Source: Streptomyces vietnamensis
GTDB taxonomy: Bacteria; Actinomycetota; Actinomycetes; Streptomycetales; Streptomycetaceae
Direction of reading: 5' to 3'
Length of the DNA: 64,000 bases
NCBI RefSeq assembly: GCF_000830005.1
Contig: NZ_CP010407.1
Span: 7,824,001-7,888,000, forward strand
Each line of letters opens with the position of its first letter. The first letter of the stretch is position 1. The notes beneath the pieces are model-generated. The model was not told the origin of the DNA and did not search any database. It was given only the letters and a program-made list of their open reading frames with translations. A program made the position numbers and the translations under genes. Of this stretch, positions 1 to 8,990 are shown in pieces.

Positions 1-2
1 AC

Positions 3-1496
3 GGCCCGCTGCCGCCCCGTGACGCCGCCCGGGTCGGCGCCCAGGTGCTGTCCGCCCTGGAGCAGGCGCACAAGAGGGGGGTGGTCCACCGGGACGTCAA
101 GCCCGCCAATGTGCTGCTGGAGCAGGGCGGCCGCGTGGTGCTCAGCGACTTCGGCATCGCGGCGTTCGAGGGCTCCACGCGTTACACGCGCGAGGGTGAC
201 GTCGTGGGCTCGCCCGACTACCTGGCGCCCGAGCAGATCTCCGGCGACGGCCCGGGTCCGGCCTCCGACCTGTGGTCGCTGGGCGCCACGCTGTACACCG
301 CCGTGGAGGGCCGGTCACCGTTCAGCCGTCCGTCGGCGGTGAGCACCCTGCATGCCGTGGTCGCCGACCCGCTGCCCGAACCGCGCCGTGCGGGTCCGCT
401 CGGCCCGGTCATCGAGGCGCTGCTGCGCAAGGACCCGCACGCGCGTCCGACGGCCGACCAGGCGCGGCGCGTGCTGGCCGCGGTGGCGTCCGGGTCCGTG
501 CTGGGCACGCCCCTGCGGGCGGCCGAACCGCACCCGCCCACCCAGCTGTCGGCCGCAGGCCCCGGGCCCGCGCCGTCGGCCGCCGCGGAGCGGGCACATA
601 TGCCCACCGAGTCGATGCCGTCGACGCCGTCGACGCCGGTCCGCCCGTACACGGGCGGGGAGAGCCCGACCGTGCCGACGACGCCGGCCGACGGCGGGCA
701 CAAGCGGCGTACCGCGCTGCTGGTCACGGTCGCGCTGCTCGTACTGCTCCTGTCCGGGGGCGGACTGGGGGTCGCGCTGTACAACAACGGCCAGGACAAG
801 ACCGCGCAGCCCCCGGTCGGCACCACCCAGCCGACGCAGCCGCCCGCCTCGCCGACCCCGTCGCCCACCCAACCGCCGCAGACCACGCCGGCGCAGCCGC
901 CGACGACCCCCGCGCAGCCCCCGACGACCCCCGCGCAGCCCCCCACGACCCCCGCGCAGCCCCCGACGACCCGCGCGCAGCCCCCCACGACCCCCGCGCA
1001 GCCCCCGACGACCCGCGCGCAGCCGCCGGCGACCCGCGCGCAGCCCCCGGCGACCCCGGCGCCGCCCGCCGGGTACCAATGGGCCAGCGACCCGGCCGGC
1101 TTCCGCGTCGCCGTGCCACAGGGCTGGACGCGCAGCGTGACGAGCGGGCAGGTCAACTACTCGCCGGACGACGGAACCCACCTGCTCCGCTTCGCGGTGA
1201 ACCCCAACGCGCCACAGAACTCCCTGGATCACTTCCTCGGGCTGGAGCAGACCGTCGGAAACTTCCGCGACTACCGACGGCTCGTCCTCGGGGCCAACAC
1301 CTACCAGGGTTACCCGGGCGCTCTGTGGGAGTTCAGCTGGAACGCCGAGCAGTTCGGGCTGCGGCACGCGATCGACCAGTCCTTCGTCACCCCGGACGGC
1401 ACCGAGCACCTGATCTACGTCGGATACCCGGAGGGCGAGTGGGCGGCGGGCCGACAGGTCTTCGACACGGCGCTGAGTACCTTCAGCCTCACGTGA
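3..1496 (+). CDS. Ser/Thr protein kinase, membrane-anchored, 5' end outside window
   Basis: The open frame runs in from the left edge, so the N-lobe of the kinase is missing. In the visible 497 residues the catalytic loop HRDVKPAN is at about 29-36 (Asp31), the DFG motif at 49-51 and the APE motif at 75-77. After the kinase domain comes a linker, one membrane segment (about 236-259), a Pro/Thr/Gln repeat stalk (about 294-354) and a C-terminal domain of about 140 residues that should lie outside the cell. This is the usual actinobacterial Hanks-type (PknB-like) layout: cytoplasmic kinase, single helix, external sensor. The external domain has no PASTA motifs, so the ligand cannot be named. The gene ends 4 bp before the convergent 1501-3210 gene. 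Confidence 0.9.
   Translation, partial: GPLPPRDAARVGAQVLSALEQAHKRGVVHRDVKPANVLLEQGGRVVLSDFGIAAFEGSTRYTREGDVVGSPDYLAPEQISGDGPGPASDLWSLGATLYTAVEGRSPFSRPSAVSTLHAVVADPLPEPRRAGPLGPVIEALLRKDPHARPTADQARRVLAAVASGSVLGTPLRAAEPHPPTQLSAAGPGPAPSAAAERAHMPTESMPSTPSTPVRPYTGGESPTVPTTPADGGHKRRTALLVTVALLVLLLSGGGLGVALYNNGQDKTAQPPVGTTQPTQPPASPTPSPTQPPQTTPAQPPTTPAQPPTTPAQPPTTPAQPPTTRAQPPTTPAQPPTTRAQPPATRAQPPATPAPPAGYQWASDPAGFRVAVPQGWTRSVTSGQVNYSPDDGTHLLRFAVNPNAPQNSLDHFLGLEQTVGNFRDYRRLVLGANTYQGYPGALWEFSWNAEQFGLRHAIDQSFVTPDGTEHLIYVGYPEGEWAAGRQVFDTALSTFSLT
882..1063 (+). repeat. 21-bp tandem coding repeat (TTPAQPP stalk)
   Basis: About eight to nine consecutive 21-bp units encode TTPAQPP, TTRAQPP or ATRAQPP. The repeat keeps the kinase frame, so it is a length-variable extracellular spacer and not a separate element. 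Confidence 0.85.
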
Positions 1497-1500
1497 GCAC

Positions 1501-3210
1501 CTACCGAAGCGGTTCCACCGCGCGGCCGTCGACCCAAGCGGACCAGCCGTTGTTGCAGACGATATGGACCCAGTCACCGGCACGTTCCAGCAGTTGAAGC
1601 TCGACGCCGGCATCGATGCGGGCCACCGGTTCACCGGCAGGGTCGGGTTCGGCCCAGGCCCGCATCCCGCCTTCGGGGACCAGGTGCGTGGGCCGCCAGA
1701 CCGGCCCCCGGTCCGGCGGCGGGGCCGGCGGCCCGCTCGCCGGACCGGGGGCCTCGCGGGCCGTGGTCGTGGCCAGGGCGGGCGCCGGGGCCGGTGCGTA
1801 GACCTCGTCGGGCAGCGGTCCCATGGGGAGCGGCCGCAGGAAGTCGCCGGCCAGCACTGCCGCGTCCGCCAGGCTGAGCGACCGCAGGGCGAAGCGGACC
1901 CGGGACCAGTCGTCCGGTGCCTGGGTGAGGCCATCGCTGAGGATGGTCCACAGGACCGGCTGCGTGACGATGAAGACCAGCAGTTCCTCCTGGCCCGTGG
2001 CCCGGCCCCGCTCCCATCCGGTCAGCTGGATGTCATGCAGCGACAGGGAACTCGTCCAGGTGAACAGCGTGCTGGCGAACACCGTGAAGGCGAGCGAGGG
2101 CTCGTAGCGCGGCGAGGCGGCGGTTCCCGTCCGCGCCAGGTGCCCGGCGTCCGTGTACCGGCGCAGTTCCCGCTCGGCGATCTCCTGCGTGACGAGCGGC
2201 AGGCCCACACCGGTGCGTCCGCCCGGATGGACGAGTAGCGCGAAAAGCTCCGTGACCGCACGGGTGAGCCAGCGCCGGTCGGCGACGAGGAGGGCGTCGT
2301 TCTGCGCCTCCAGCACGTCGGCCAGGGAGAGGGCGATGGGCGTCGGCAGCGGGCGGCGTCCGGTGAACGAGCGGAAGAAACGGGTCTTGTAGGCGTCGAT
2401 CAGCGTGAGGAGGAAGGCCAGCTGCTCGGCGCCCATCTCCTCCTCCGGCGGCGGTATCGGCGCCGCGGCCGAGAACTGCACCTGCGACTGAACCCACTCG
2501 GCCAGATCGTCCGCCACGTACGGAGCCAGCAGCTCGTAGTCATGGTCGAAAGCGGGCCGCAGGCCCGTGAAGACATCACCGGCCCGGCGTGATGCGTACA
2601 GCCGGCACGGGGTCGGTGCGCCGTCGAACAGGGCTGCCCGTGCGTCCACCACGCGGTCGGGGATCGCCAGCGGAAGCAGCGCGGTGCGTGTGGTGGCCTC
2701 CGGCAGCTCCCGGAAATCGCGCAGCAGCTCGGCGGGATCGCGGGCCGTGCTGCCGTCGGCCCCGTCGGTGGACATGTCGGACAGCGGCGAGAGCACCGCC
2801 GGTGGCGGCAGTCCTGCGTACCGGACGACCGCGTCGAGCTCGGCCCGGTCCAGGGCGACGGTCCGGGTGAGGCCCATGGGGATCGGCGCCGGAGGCGCAG
2901 TGGCGGTCGTGGGGATCGCTGTGGCATCGGACGGTGAGCGCAGCGCTTCGAGAGCGTCGTCGACCGGTGTGCCGCTGCCCAGCGGATGCAGGGTTCCGGT
3001 CTCCTTGACGACGACGATAGGACCCACCCCCACCAGTTTGTCCCGCATGTCCCCGCTCTCCAGGTGTGCGCGGGAATCGAAAATGAAGAGCCAGACCCCT
3101 TCCTCGTCCCTGATGGCGTCGTCTACGAGAACCAATTCTGTTTGCATACTGGCCGATAGGTTCTGCACGTAGTCCAGAGCCAACTGGCGCGCTTCCGCAA
3201 ACTCGATCAT
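1501..3210 (-). CDS. Putative immunity protein: Imm35/YrhB-like N-terminus, unknown middle, SH3-like C-terminus
   Basis: 569 residues. The first ~95 residues resemble the Imm35/YrhB family: a helix with FAEARQLALDYV, a strand with VWLFIF, and a GVGPIVVVKETG segment followed by a short helix. Members of this family sit beside polymorphic toxin genes and are taken as immunity proteins. Residues ~112-490 form a mostly helical region I do not recognise. The last ~65 residues look like a bacterial SH3 domain (MRAWAEPDPAGEPVARIDAG, then GDWVHIV and GWSAWVDGRAV). The start lies 7 bp after the stop of the toxin gene, so the two are surely co-transcribed. The length is several times that of a usual single-domain Imm35 protein, so it may also act as a partner or chaperone. 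The family call rests on pattern recognition. Confidence 0.65.
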   Translation of the reverse strand: MIEFAEARQLALDYVQNLSASMQTELVLVDDAIRDEEGVWLFIFDSRAHLESGDMRDKLVGVGPIVVVKETGTLHPLGSGTPVDDALEALRSPSDATAIPTTATAPPAPIPMGLTRTVALDRAELDAVVRYAGLPPPAVLSPLSDMSTDGADGSTARDPAELLRDFRELPEATTRTALLPLAIPDRVVDARAALFDGAPTPCRLYASRRAGDVFTGLRPAFDHDYELLAPYVADDLAEWVQSQVQFSAAAPIPPPEEEMGAEQLAFLLTLIDAYKTRFFRSFTGRRPLPTPIALSLADVLEAQNDALLVADRRWLTRAVTELFALLVHPGGRTGVGLPLVTQEIAERELRRYTDAGHLARTGTAASPRYEPSLAFTVFASTLFTWTSSLSLHDIQLTGWERGRATGQEELLVFIVTQPVLWTILSDGLTQAPDDWSRVRFALRSLSLADAAVLAGDFLRPLPMGPLPDEVYAPAPAPALATTTAREAPGPASGPPAPPPDRGPVWRPTHLVPEGGMRAWAEPDPAGEPVARIDAGVELQLLERAGDWVHIVCNNGWSAWVDGRAVEPLR

Positions 3211-3217
3211 GGCTTCA

Positions 3218-6052
3218 TCACTCCGACGTCTTCAGCAGCCAGTATTCGCTGTACCCTTTGCCCGCGAATTGCGCACGGCTCTCGCTCTGGCCGTCGAGGA
3301 ATTTCACCACCCCACCGTCGTTGACCACGTTGAACTGGTGGCCGGGGAGGTTGTCCGGCCGGTCGGCGAACACGATGCCCCGCGATCCAGGACCCCACGC
3401 CTGCACCTCCTTCTGCATGTCCAGCCGGGCCTTTATCACCGTGGTCTTCCCCTGATAAGACAGCAGCTTGATATCGGCTTCCGTTTTTCCGTAATACGCT
3501 GGCGTCTCGTGCATCGGTTTCCCCACGCTGGGCGGGGCGGGTGGCGTGAACTGACCCTTGAGTCTTGCCTCGACCGCGGCGACCGTGTTGTTGCAGTTCA
3601 TGTCAGTGGTGATCGGAAATTGCCGGTCCATGGGCAGTTGGTTTCCCTTGGCGTCGTAGAAGCTCTCCTTCGTGTATCCGAGATTCTTGCTCGACGAGGT
3701 GGGATTGGTGCCCCGCAGAAACCCTTTGATGTCCTTGATTCCCTCCTGGCCGAGGACCTTTGAGGGGGTCTGCGGTACCCACGCCGAACCCGGGGGCTGC
3801 GCGGGGGGGCCACCCCCCTTGGGTGTCCCGCCGGCGCCGAACAGCTTGGGTCCCTGAGCGGCAGGCTGCACTGAGGGCGGCGGGGGCGCCGCCGCCTTGG
3901 GGACGACCGGCTTCGGTACGGACGGGGCGGTGCCCGGGAGGATGTTGCGCAGCCCCGCTCCCACCGCGACGAGCGTCGCCACGTTGCCCACGTCTTGCAC
4001 GACGCCAATCGCGACGTCCACCAGGCTGCCCTTCCCGTGGGCCAGGTCGACGGTGGCCTGGACGGCGTTCACCGGCATGGTTGCCTTGGTGGTCCCCCAG
4101 ATCGCTCCGGAGACTCCGCCCTGGGCATAGCCCGTCGTGGCCGCCTGGACGGCTGTCGTGGCTCCCCGGACGACTCCGGCGGCGAGCGAGATCGCCCCCA
4201 CCTGGGCGGCCGTGGCCAGTCCGGCGGCGACGGCAGCGCCGGGCAGCGCGGCGAGCACGGCCTGGGCTGCGGCCTGCTTGGCGGTCGCCGCCAACGCGTC
4301 GAGGTTCGCGATGTCGCCCTCGGCGGCTGCCGCGGCTGCTTCCGCCTTGCCCTGGGCCTGCTGGAACACCACGCTGGTGAGGTTGCGGATCTGTCCTTCC
4401 TTGTCGGTGCCGGGCGGGCCCTCCTGGATTTTCGTCAGAACCCGGCTCGCGGCTTCCTGCTGGCTGGGCGGCAGTTTGCCGATGAGGTCGTTGAGGACGT
4501 TCGTACGGTTCTCGATCCGGTTGAGGGTCTTGACGTACTCGGTGTATTCCTGCTCCTCCTTGCGGCCCTTCTGCATCTTGTCGACGAGGTCGACCATGCC
4601 CTTGTCCGCGATCGCCTGCCGCTCGACGTTGAGCTTCTGCACGTTGGCCTGGTATGCCGCGTCGTGCTGGCCTTCCAGCTGCTGCAGGGTGGCGAGCTGC
4701 TGTGGGGTGAGCCCCTTCGTGGGGTCGATGCCGGCGATCAGGTCCTGGATCTGGCCGTATGCGGGGTTGCGGGGGTCGGGGGTTTCCAGGTCGATCTGGT
4801 GCAGGCGCGCGCGGATCGAGGCGTCGACGGGGATGCGGTCCCCGCCGGGACCGGGCGGCGCCTCCGGCTGCCCGGCAGCCGGTTTCCGCGCGGGTTCCCC
4901 TTCCGCTCCGGCCCCGGGTTCCCCTGTCGCCGCCTCCGGCCCCGGTGGCAGCGGTGCCCCGAGCGTTACGGGCTCCAGACCGGGCAGCGGAGGCAGGCCG
5001 GGCAGCCCCGCCGAGGGGGCTGTCTCCGTCGGCGGAGCCGGCGGCCCGGCGCCCGGCGGGGACTCCCCGGAGGGGCCGCCGCCCGGGGGCCCGCCGCCGG
5101 TGAACCCGCTGAAGGCCCCGGACAGCCAGCCGGCGAAGGTCCCGATGACGGAGCCCACGGCGGCGACGGCGGCGCCGATGGCGGAGTTGACCAGCACGGC
5201 CTTGCTGCCATCGCAGTCCAGCCAGGGCGTTCCCTTGCACTCGGTCCACCCGCCGTCGTCCGCGAAGGCGGGCGTCGCGTCCGTCAGCTGGTACGCCCCG
5301 GCTGCCACCCCGAGCAGCAGCAGGATCATCGCGGCGGCGGCGGGCCGGCCGAACGTGGCGATCACGATCGCCAGCACGGCGCACACCCCGGCCAGCATCA
5401 GTTTGACCCACGTCTGCGCCACGAAGAAGGCGACCAGCAGCGCGGCGGCCGACCCGAGGAGGCCCACGGTCATGCCGGTGATTCCGGTGACCTTCTGGTG
5501 CCGGGTGGGGGCGATCCGTCTGACCAGCGAGGACCAGATCTGGTGGATCCCGCTGGACAGGATGCTGCCGATGACGCCGGGGATGACGGCGAGCAGGCCG
5601 ATCGCGAGGACCGCGCCCACCGAGGGCGACAGGACCACGGCGGCGAGCATGCTGACCGCCGCACCCCAGAGCAGGTGCACGTACGCCGCACGGTCGCCGC
5701 GTACCAGGCCGGCCAGGGCGCGGGGCAGCCCGCGCAGGCCGGCCAGGAACGTGGACGTGCCCACCGCCTGCCAGTAGCCGGCGACCCCGAAGATCACGGC
5801 GCTGAACAGGGCCCAGAACAGGGCGCCCTGGAAGAAGCTGCCGTTGCTGGTCGTGGGGGACCCGGACGGCACCTGCGTCCCCTCGTAGCGCACGGCGATG
5901 AGCCAGACGTTGCTGATGTAGGCGAAGAGGCCGCCCACCACCGCGGTGACCACGGCGGTCAGCGCATGGTCGTGCAGCCAGCGCGGCAGTTGCCGGACGA
6001 CCTGCCGCGCGCCCGGGGGCGCCGTCTGCGGCTGCGGAGCAGGAACAGTCAT
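3218..6052 (-). CDS. Large polytopic membrane protein with C-terminal papain-like (Tox-PL type) toxin domain
   Basis: 944 residues. The first ~250 residues hold several hydrophobic helices (about 28-52, 75-95, 128-170, 190-250). A Pro/Gly-rich linker (~310-400), a charged helical stretch (~440-560) and an Ala-rich hydrophobic stretch (~590-680) follow. The last ~135 residues look like the papain-fold toxins of polymorphic toxin systems: Cys820 in DMNCNNTVAAVEARLKG, His905 in PGHQFNVVN and Asp920 in VKFLDGQ give a Cys-His-Asp triad in the usual order. Such domains act as proteases or deamidases on host proteins; the target here is unknown. The start codon follows the stop of the 6054-7109 gene by one base and the immunity-like gene follows 7 bp after the stop. 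I see no LXG, WXG100 or signal peptide, so delivery is unclear. Confidence 0.7.
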   Translation of the reverse strand: MTVPAPQPQTAPPGARQVVRQLPRWLHDHALTAVVTAVVGGLFAYISNVWLIAVRYEGTQVPSGSPTTSNGSFFQGALFWALFSAVIFGVAGYWQAVGTSTFLAGLRGLPRALAGLVRGDRAAYVHLLWGAAVSMLAAVVLSPSVGAVLAIGLLAVIPGVIGSILSSGIHQIWSSLVRRIAPTRHQKVTGITGMTVGLLGSAAALLVAFFVAQTWVKLMLAGVCAVLAIVIATFGRPAAAAMILLLLGVAAGAYQLTDATPAFADDGGWTECKGTPWLDCDGSKAVLVNSAIGAAVAAVGSVIGTFAGWLSGAFSGFTGGGPPGGGPSGESPPGAGPPAPPTETAPSAGLPGLPPLPGLEPVTLGAPLPPGPEAATGEPGAGAEGEPARKPAAGQPEAPPGPGGDRIPVDASIRARLHQIDLETPDPRNPAYGQIQDLIAGIDPTKGLTPQQLATLQQLEGQHDAAYQANVQKLNVERQAIADKGMVDLVDKMQKGRKEEQEYTEYVKTLNRIENRTNVLNDLIGKLPPSQQEAASRVLTKIQEGPPGTDKEGQIRNLTSVVFQQAQGKAEAAAAAAEGDIANLDALAATAKQAAAQAVLAALPGAAVAAGLATAAQVGAISLAAGVVRGATTAVQAATTGYAQGGVSGAIWGTTKATMPVNAVQATVDLAHGKGSLVDVAIGVVQDVGNVATLVAVGAGLRNILPGTAPSVPKPVVPKAAAPPPPSVQPAAQGPKLFGAGGTPKGGGPPAQPPGSAWVPQTPSKVLGQEGIKDIKGFLRGTNPTSSSKNLGYTKESFYDAKGNQLPMDRQFPITTDMNCNNTVAAVEARLKGQFTPPAPPSVGKPMHETPAYYGKTEADIKLLSYQGKTTVIKARLDMQKEVQAWGPGSRGIVFADRPDNLPGHQFNVVNDGGVVKFLDGQSESRAQFAGKGYSEYWLLKTSE

Positions 6053-6053
6053 C

Positions 6054-7109
6054 TCATCCCTCCGCCCTGTCCACGATCACGAATCCACCCGAGTACGGCC
6101 GCCCGGACGTACGGACCCGCAGCACACCGGGCCCGGCGAAGCACACCCGCGTCGTCCTGCCGGGTTCGAGGCGCGGGGCCGGCGACGTACCGGCCCCGGA
6201 CAGCGCGTACGTCACCGCGTCGTCGTTGCGCAGGCTCACGCAGCCGTCCGGCGGCACCCGCAGCCACTGCGGGGAGAACCGGCCGTTCGCCACGATCGCG
6301 CTGGGCCCGGGGGCCACCTGCTCGCCCGCCCGGACCGGGGCCGGCGTCACAAACGGACGCTGCCAGACCACCAGGGCCACCAGGACGCCGAGCAGCGCGT
6401 ATGCCGTGGTGTGGGTGCTCACCTCGCGGAGACGGCGCGACGTGTGCTCGGGGTCGGCGACCAGCATGCCGAGCGGCACGCCGTACGCCAGGTGCCCGCC
6501 GTACGCGATGACCAGCAGCCCGGTACCGCGCAGCGCGTAGACGCCCGCGACAGGCGTGGCCACGGCCAGGGTCTCGATGGCCATCCCCCAGGGCAGCGCC
6601 CAGTACCAGCGGCGGCCGCGCGCGACGACTCCGTAGGCGATGCCGAATCCGATGCCGTTGCCGAAATGGAAGACCCAGCCGGCCAGCCCTGTCCAGGGGC
6701 TGGACGAGTCGGCGCCCAGGATGAGCACACCGTAGGAGTCGATCGGCGCGAACAGGCGGTGCCCGGTCAGCAGGAACGGCAGCCGGAACGCGTCGTAGGC
6801 GAAGGTGCCGAGCAGCCCGCCGACGGTGCCCGCCACGAGTGCGTTGTGCAGCCGGCGGTGGCGGGCCGAGCGGCCGGTCGCCACGCCGATGACGGCGAGC
6901 AGCAGCAGGCTCGGCACGGTCACCGCCCAGAACCAGACGGCGAACGCCCCGAGCCCGTACGCCCACGCCAGCAGGGGTGCCACCGGGAGCAGCCCGAGGA
7001 CGGCGCACACGGCGGCCAGCCCCCTGGAGGACGCCGCTGCCGGCCCGGCGGCCGGCCCCGGGACCGGAATCGCCGGTGCGCCGCGTGCTCTCGGGGGGTG
7101 TGCTGTCAT
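6054..7109 (-). CDS. Polytopic membrane protein with extracytoplasmic beta-rich C-terminal domain
   Basis: 351 residues. A Pro/Ala-rich cytoplasmic start is followed by about seven hydrophobic segments between residues 30 and 250 and a ~100-residue C-terminal tail rich in beta strands (VRAGEQVAPGPSAIVANGRF, then VSLRNDDAVTYALSGAG and TTRVCFAGPGVLRVRTSG), reminiscent of a cupredoxin-like or Ig-like fold. I see no clear metal-ligand set in that tail. It has no family I can name. It is the second gene of the toxin operon: 24 bp after the WD40 gene and 1 bp before the toxin gene, which suggests a structural role at the membrane for that system. Confidence 0.75.
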   Translation of the reverse strand: MTAHPPRARGAPAIPVPGPAAGPAAASSRGLAAVCAVLGLLPVAPLLAWAYGLGAFAVWFWAVTVPSLLLLAVIGVATGRSARHRRLHNALVAGTVGGLLGTFAYDAFRLPFLLTGHRLFAPIDSYGVLILGADSSSPWTGLAGWVFHFGNGIGFGIAYGVVARGRRWYWALPWGMAIETLAVATPVAGVYALRGTGLLVIAYGGHLAYGVPLGMLVADPEHTSRRLREVSTHTTAYALLGVLVALVVWQRPFVTPAPVRAGEQVAPGPSAIVANGRFSPQWLRVPPDGCVSLRNDDAVTYALSGAGTSPAPRLEPGRTTRVCFAGPGVLRVRTSGRPYSGGFVIVDRAEG

Positions 7110-7133
7110 CCGGTCTCCCTGGACGGATGTGTG

Positions 7134-8168
7134 TCAGAGGGCGACGTCCCACAGGCGGATGGTCCGGTCGGCGCCCGCTGAGGCCGCGCGGCGGCCGTCG
7201 GGGGCGAACGCCACGGCGGACACGTTGCCGGTGTGCCCGTCGTAACGGCGCAGTTCGCGGCCGCCGGAGACGTCCAGCAGCCGCACGGTGTTGTCGGTGC
7301 CGAGCCCTGTGGCCCGGTCCGTCTCGTAGAAGTCGGAGCCGCTGCCGGTGAGCAGCCGGCGGCCGTCCGGGGCGACGGCCAGGCACAGGACGTTCCCGGT
7401 GCCCACCCTGAACCGGCCCGCTTCGCGGCCGTCGGCCACGGTCCACGCAAGCAGCCGCGCGTCCATCGTGGTGGCGAAGGCGAGCCGGCCGTCGGGCGAG
7501 AAGGCGACGGCGGTGACCACGAAGAGCCGCTCGCCGAACCGGCGCAGCTCCCGGCCCTCCTGCAGATCCCACAGGCGGACATGGTCGTCGCCGTTCTCGA
7601 CCTTCGCGTCGCCGGAGAGCACCAGGCGCCGGTCGGGCGAGAACGCCACGGACGTGACGTCGGCGGTGTGGCCGAGGAGGCGGCGCAGCTCCTGCCCGGT
7701 CGCCGGGTCCCAGCAGCGCACGGTGCCGTCCCCGCCACCGGTGGCGACGAGCCGCCCCTCCGGGGAGAACGCCGCTGCCGACGTGCCGGAATCCTGGCCC
7801 TCGAAGCGCCGCATCTCCGTTCCTCCGGCCGTTTCCCACAGCCGCGCGGGGCCCCGGTCCCCACCGGAGACCGCGAGCCTGCCGTCCGGCGACAGCGCGG
7901 CGCACCTGACCCCGCTCTCCTCGGCCGCCCACCCGCGGATCTCGGTCCCGCCGGCCACGTCCCACAGCCGCAGACTGCCGTCGTCGCTGCCGCTCAGCAG
8001 ATACCGTCCGTCCGCGGAGAACACCACACAGGTCACCGCGTCCGTGTGCCCCGTGAAGCTGCGCACCTCACCCGACGACGGCCCGGGAGGCGGCCCTGAA
8101 GCCGGCCCCGGGGGTGGCCCCGGAGGCGGCGCCCACCCGCTCTCCTGCGCTGCGGGAGGCGGTCCCAT
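7134..8168 (-). CDS. WD40-repeat beta-propeller protein
   Basis: 344 residues from the ATG at 8168, chosen because AGGGAG lies about 8 bp upstream; a longer frame to 8414 has no such site. A Pro/Gly-rich leader (1-35) precedes seven WD40 units, several ending LWDV, LWET, CWDP or LWDL and starting with GHT-type turns. Seven units make one closed propeller, a protein-interaction platform. There is no signal peptide or kinase domain, so it is probably cytoplasmic. It is the first gene of the four-gene toxin operon, with 11-bp direct repeats about 150 bp upstream of its start. Confidence 0.9.
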   Translation of the reverse strand: MGPPPAAQESGWAPPPGPPPGPASGPPPGPSSGEVRSFTGHTDAVTCVVFSADGRYLLSGSDDGSLRLWDVAGGTEIRGWAAEESGVRCAALSPDGRLAVSGGDRGPARLWETAGGTEMRRFEGQDSGTSAAAFSPEGRLVATGGGDGTVRCWDPATGQELRRLLGHTADVTSVAFSPDRRLVLSGDAKVENGDDHVRLWDLQEGRELRRFGERLFVVTAVAFSPDGRLAFATTMDARLLAWTVADGREAGRFRVGTGNVLCLAVAPDGRRLLTGSGSDFYETDRATGLGTDNTVRLLDVSGGRELRRYDGHTGNVSAVAFAPDGRRAASAGADRTIRLWDVAL

Positions 8169-8320
8169 GTCAACTCCCTGCCGGTGTGCCACAGTTCTGG
8201 CCGGTCCCGGGCTCCGCACGGCATGTCCCGCGCCACCCCCCCGCGCGCACCCCACTGCCGGCCTGCCGCCTCCGCTCGGCGAGCCACTACCTCTATCGAC
8301 GCTACTCCCCCTCAAAAGGA

Positions 8321-8353
8321 CCGCAAACCGTCCGCAAACCGTCCGCAAATCGT
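8321..8353. repeat. Three 11-bp direct repeats upstream of the WD40 operon
   Basis: CCGCAAACCGT, CCGCAAACCGT and CCGCAAATCGT follow each other without spacing, one helical turn apart, then CCGCC. The spacing suits cooperative binding of a regulator. The intergenic stretch 8169-8439 holds nothing else I can identify. Confidence 0.55.
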
Positions 8354-8439
8354 CCGCCGCGAGTGGCGCAGCCTGCCTCCGGGCCGGAGTCGTACGGCCA
8401 CGAGACGTACCCACTCGCCCTCACGGCGTCCGGCAGCTG

Positions 8440-8990
8440 TCAGGCGGGTGACGGCAGCCGGGCCGCCAGCAGCAGCTCGGCAGTCGCGCGCGGTTTTCGC
8501 GCTGGTCCCGGAGTGGTCGAGGTGTGCGGCGGTCATGGCGCCGTCGCAGAGCTGGACGAGGCCGGCGACCAGGTCGCCGGGTGCGCCGAGTGGTCGAAGG
8601 AGGCGGGAGAAGAGGCCGGGGAGCCAACTGCGGTGGTACTCGATGACGGCCTGGATGCCCTCGTGGTGGGGATACTCGGCGGCGGCGTTGGTGAACGGGC
8701 AGCCGCGGTAGGCGGGTTTCGAGAGCGTCTCGTGGAAGAGGTCGAAGACGGTGAGCACCCGCGCGGCCGGGTCGCCGGCCGGGTCTCGGGCGGCGCCGCA
8801 GATAGGCCTCCACCAGGTCTTCCTTGGTGCGGAAGTGCACGTACATCGTCGACCTGGCGACGCGGCTCTCCGCGATCACCCGGTCGATGCCGACGGCCCG
8901 GATGCCTTCGGCGTAGAACAGTTCGTCCGCGAAGGCCAGAGCGTGACGTTCGACGTCACCCAGGGCCAGAAGGGCCCGCAGGCGGAGAAC
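8440..8990 (-). pseudogene. Decayed TetR-family regulator with two frameshifts and no start
   Basis: The helix-turn-helix region is intact in one frame: ALAFADELFYAEGIRAVGID, then VIAESRVARSTMYVHFRTKE and DLVEAYLRR (about 8945-8800). The coding sense then moves to another frame (DPAGDPAARVLTVFDLFHET through LCDGAMTAAHLDHSGTSAKT), and near 8480 moves again to end AELLLAARLPSPA-stop at 8440. Each shift is a single-base slip, near 8797 and near 8475. No ATG, GTG or TTG exists in frame ahead of the DNA-binding domain; upstream DNA is unrelated. It reads as a relic of a TetR gene cut off at its N-terminus. Sequencing error could explain one shift but not the missing start. Confidence 0.7.

Noticed and set aside
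882..1063. Regular direct repeats resembling a CRISPR array
   Set aside because: The units abut with no spacers, keep the kinase reading frame and encode a Pro-rich stalk.
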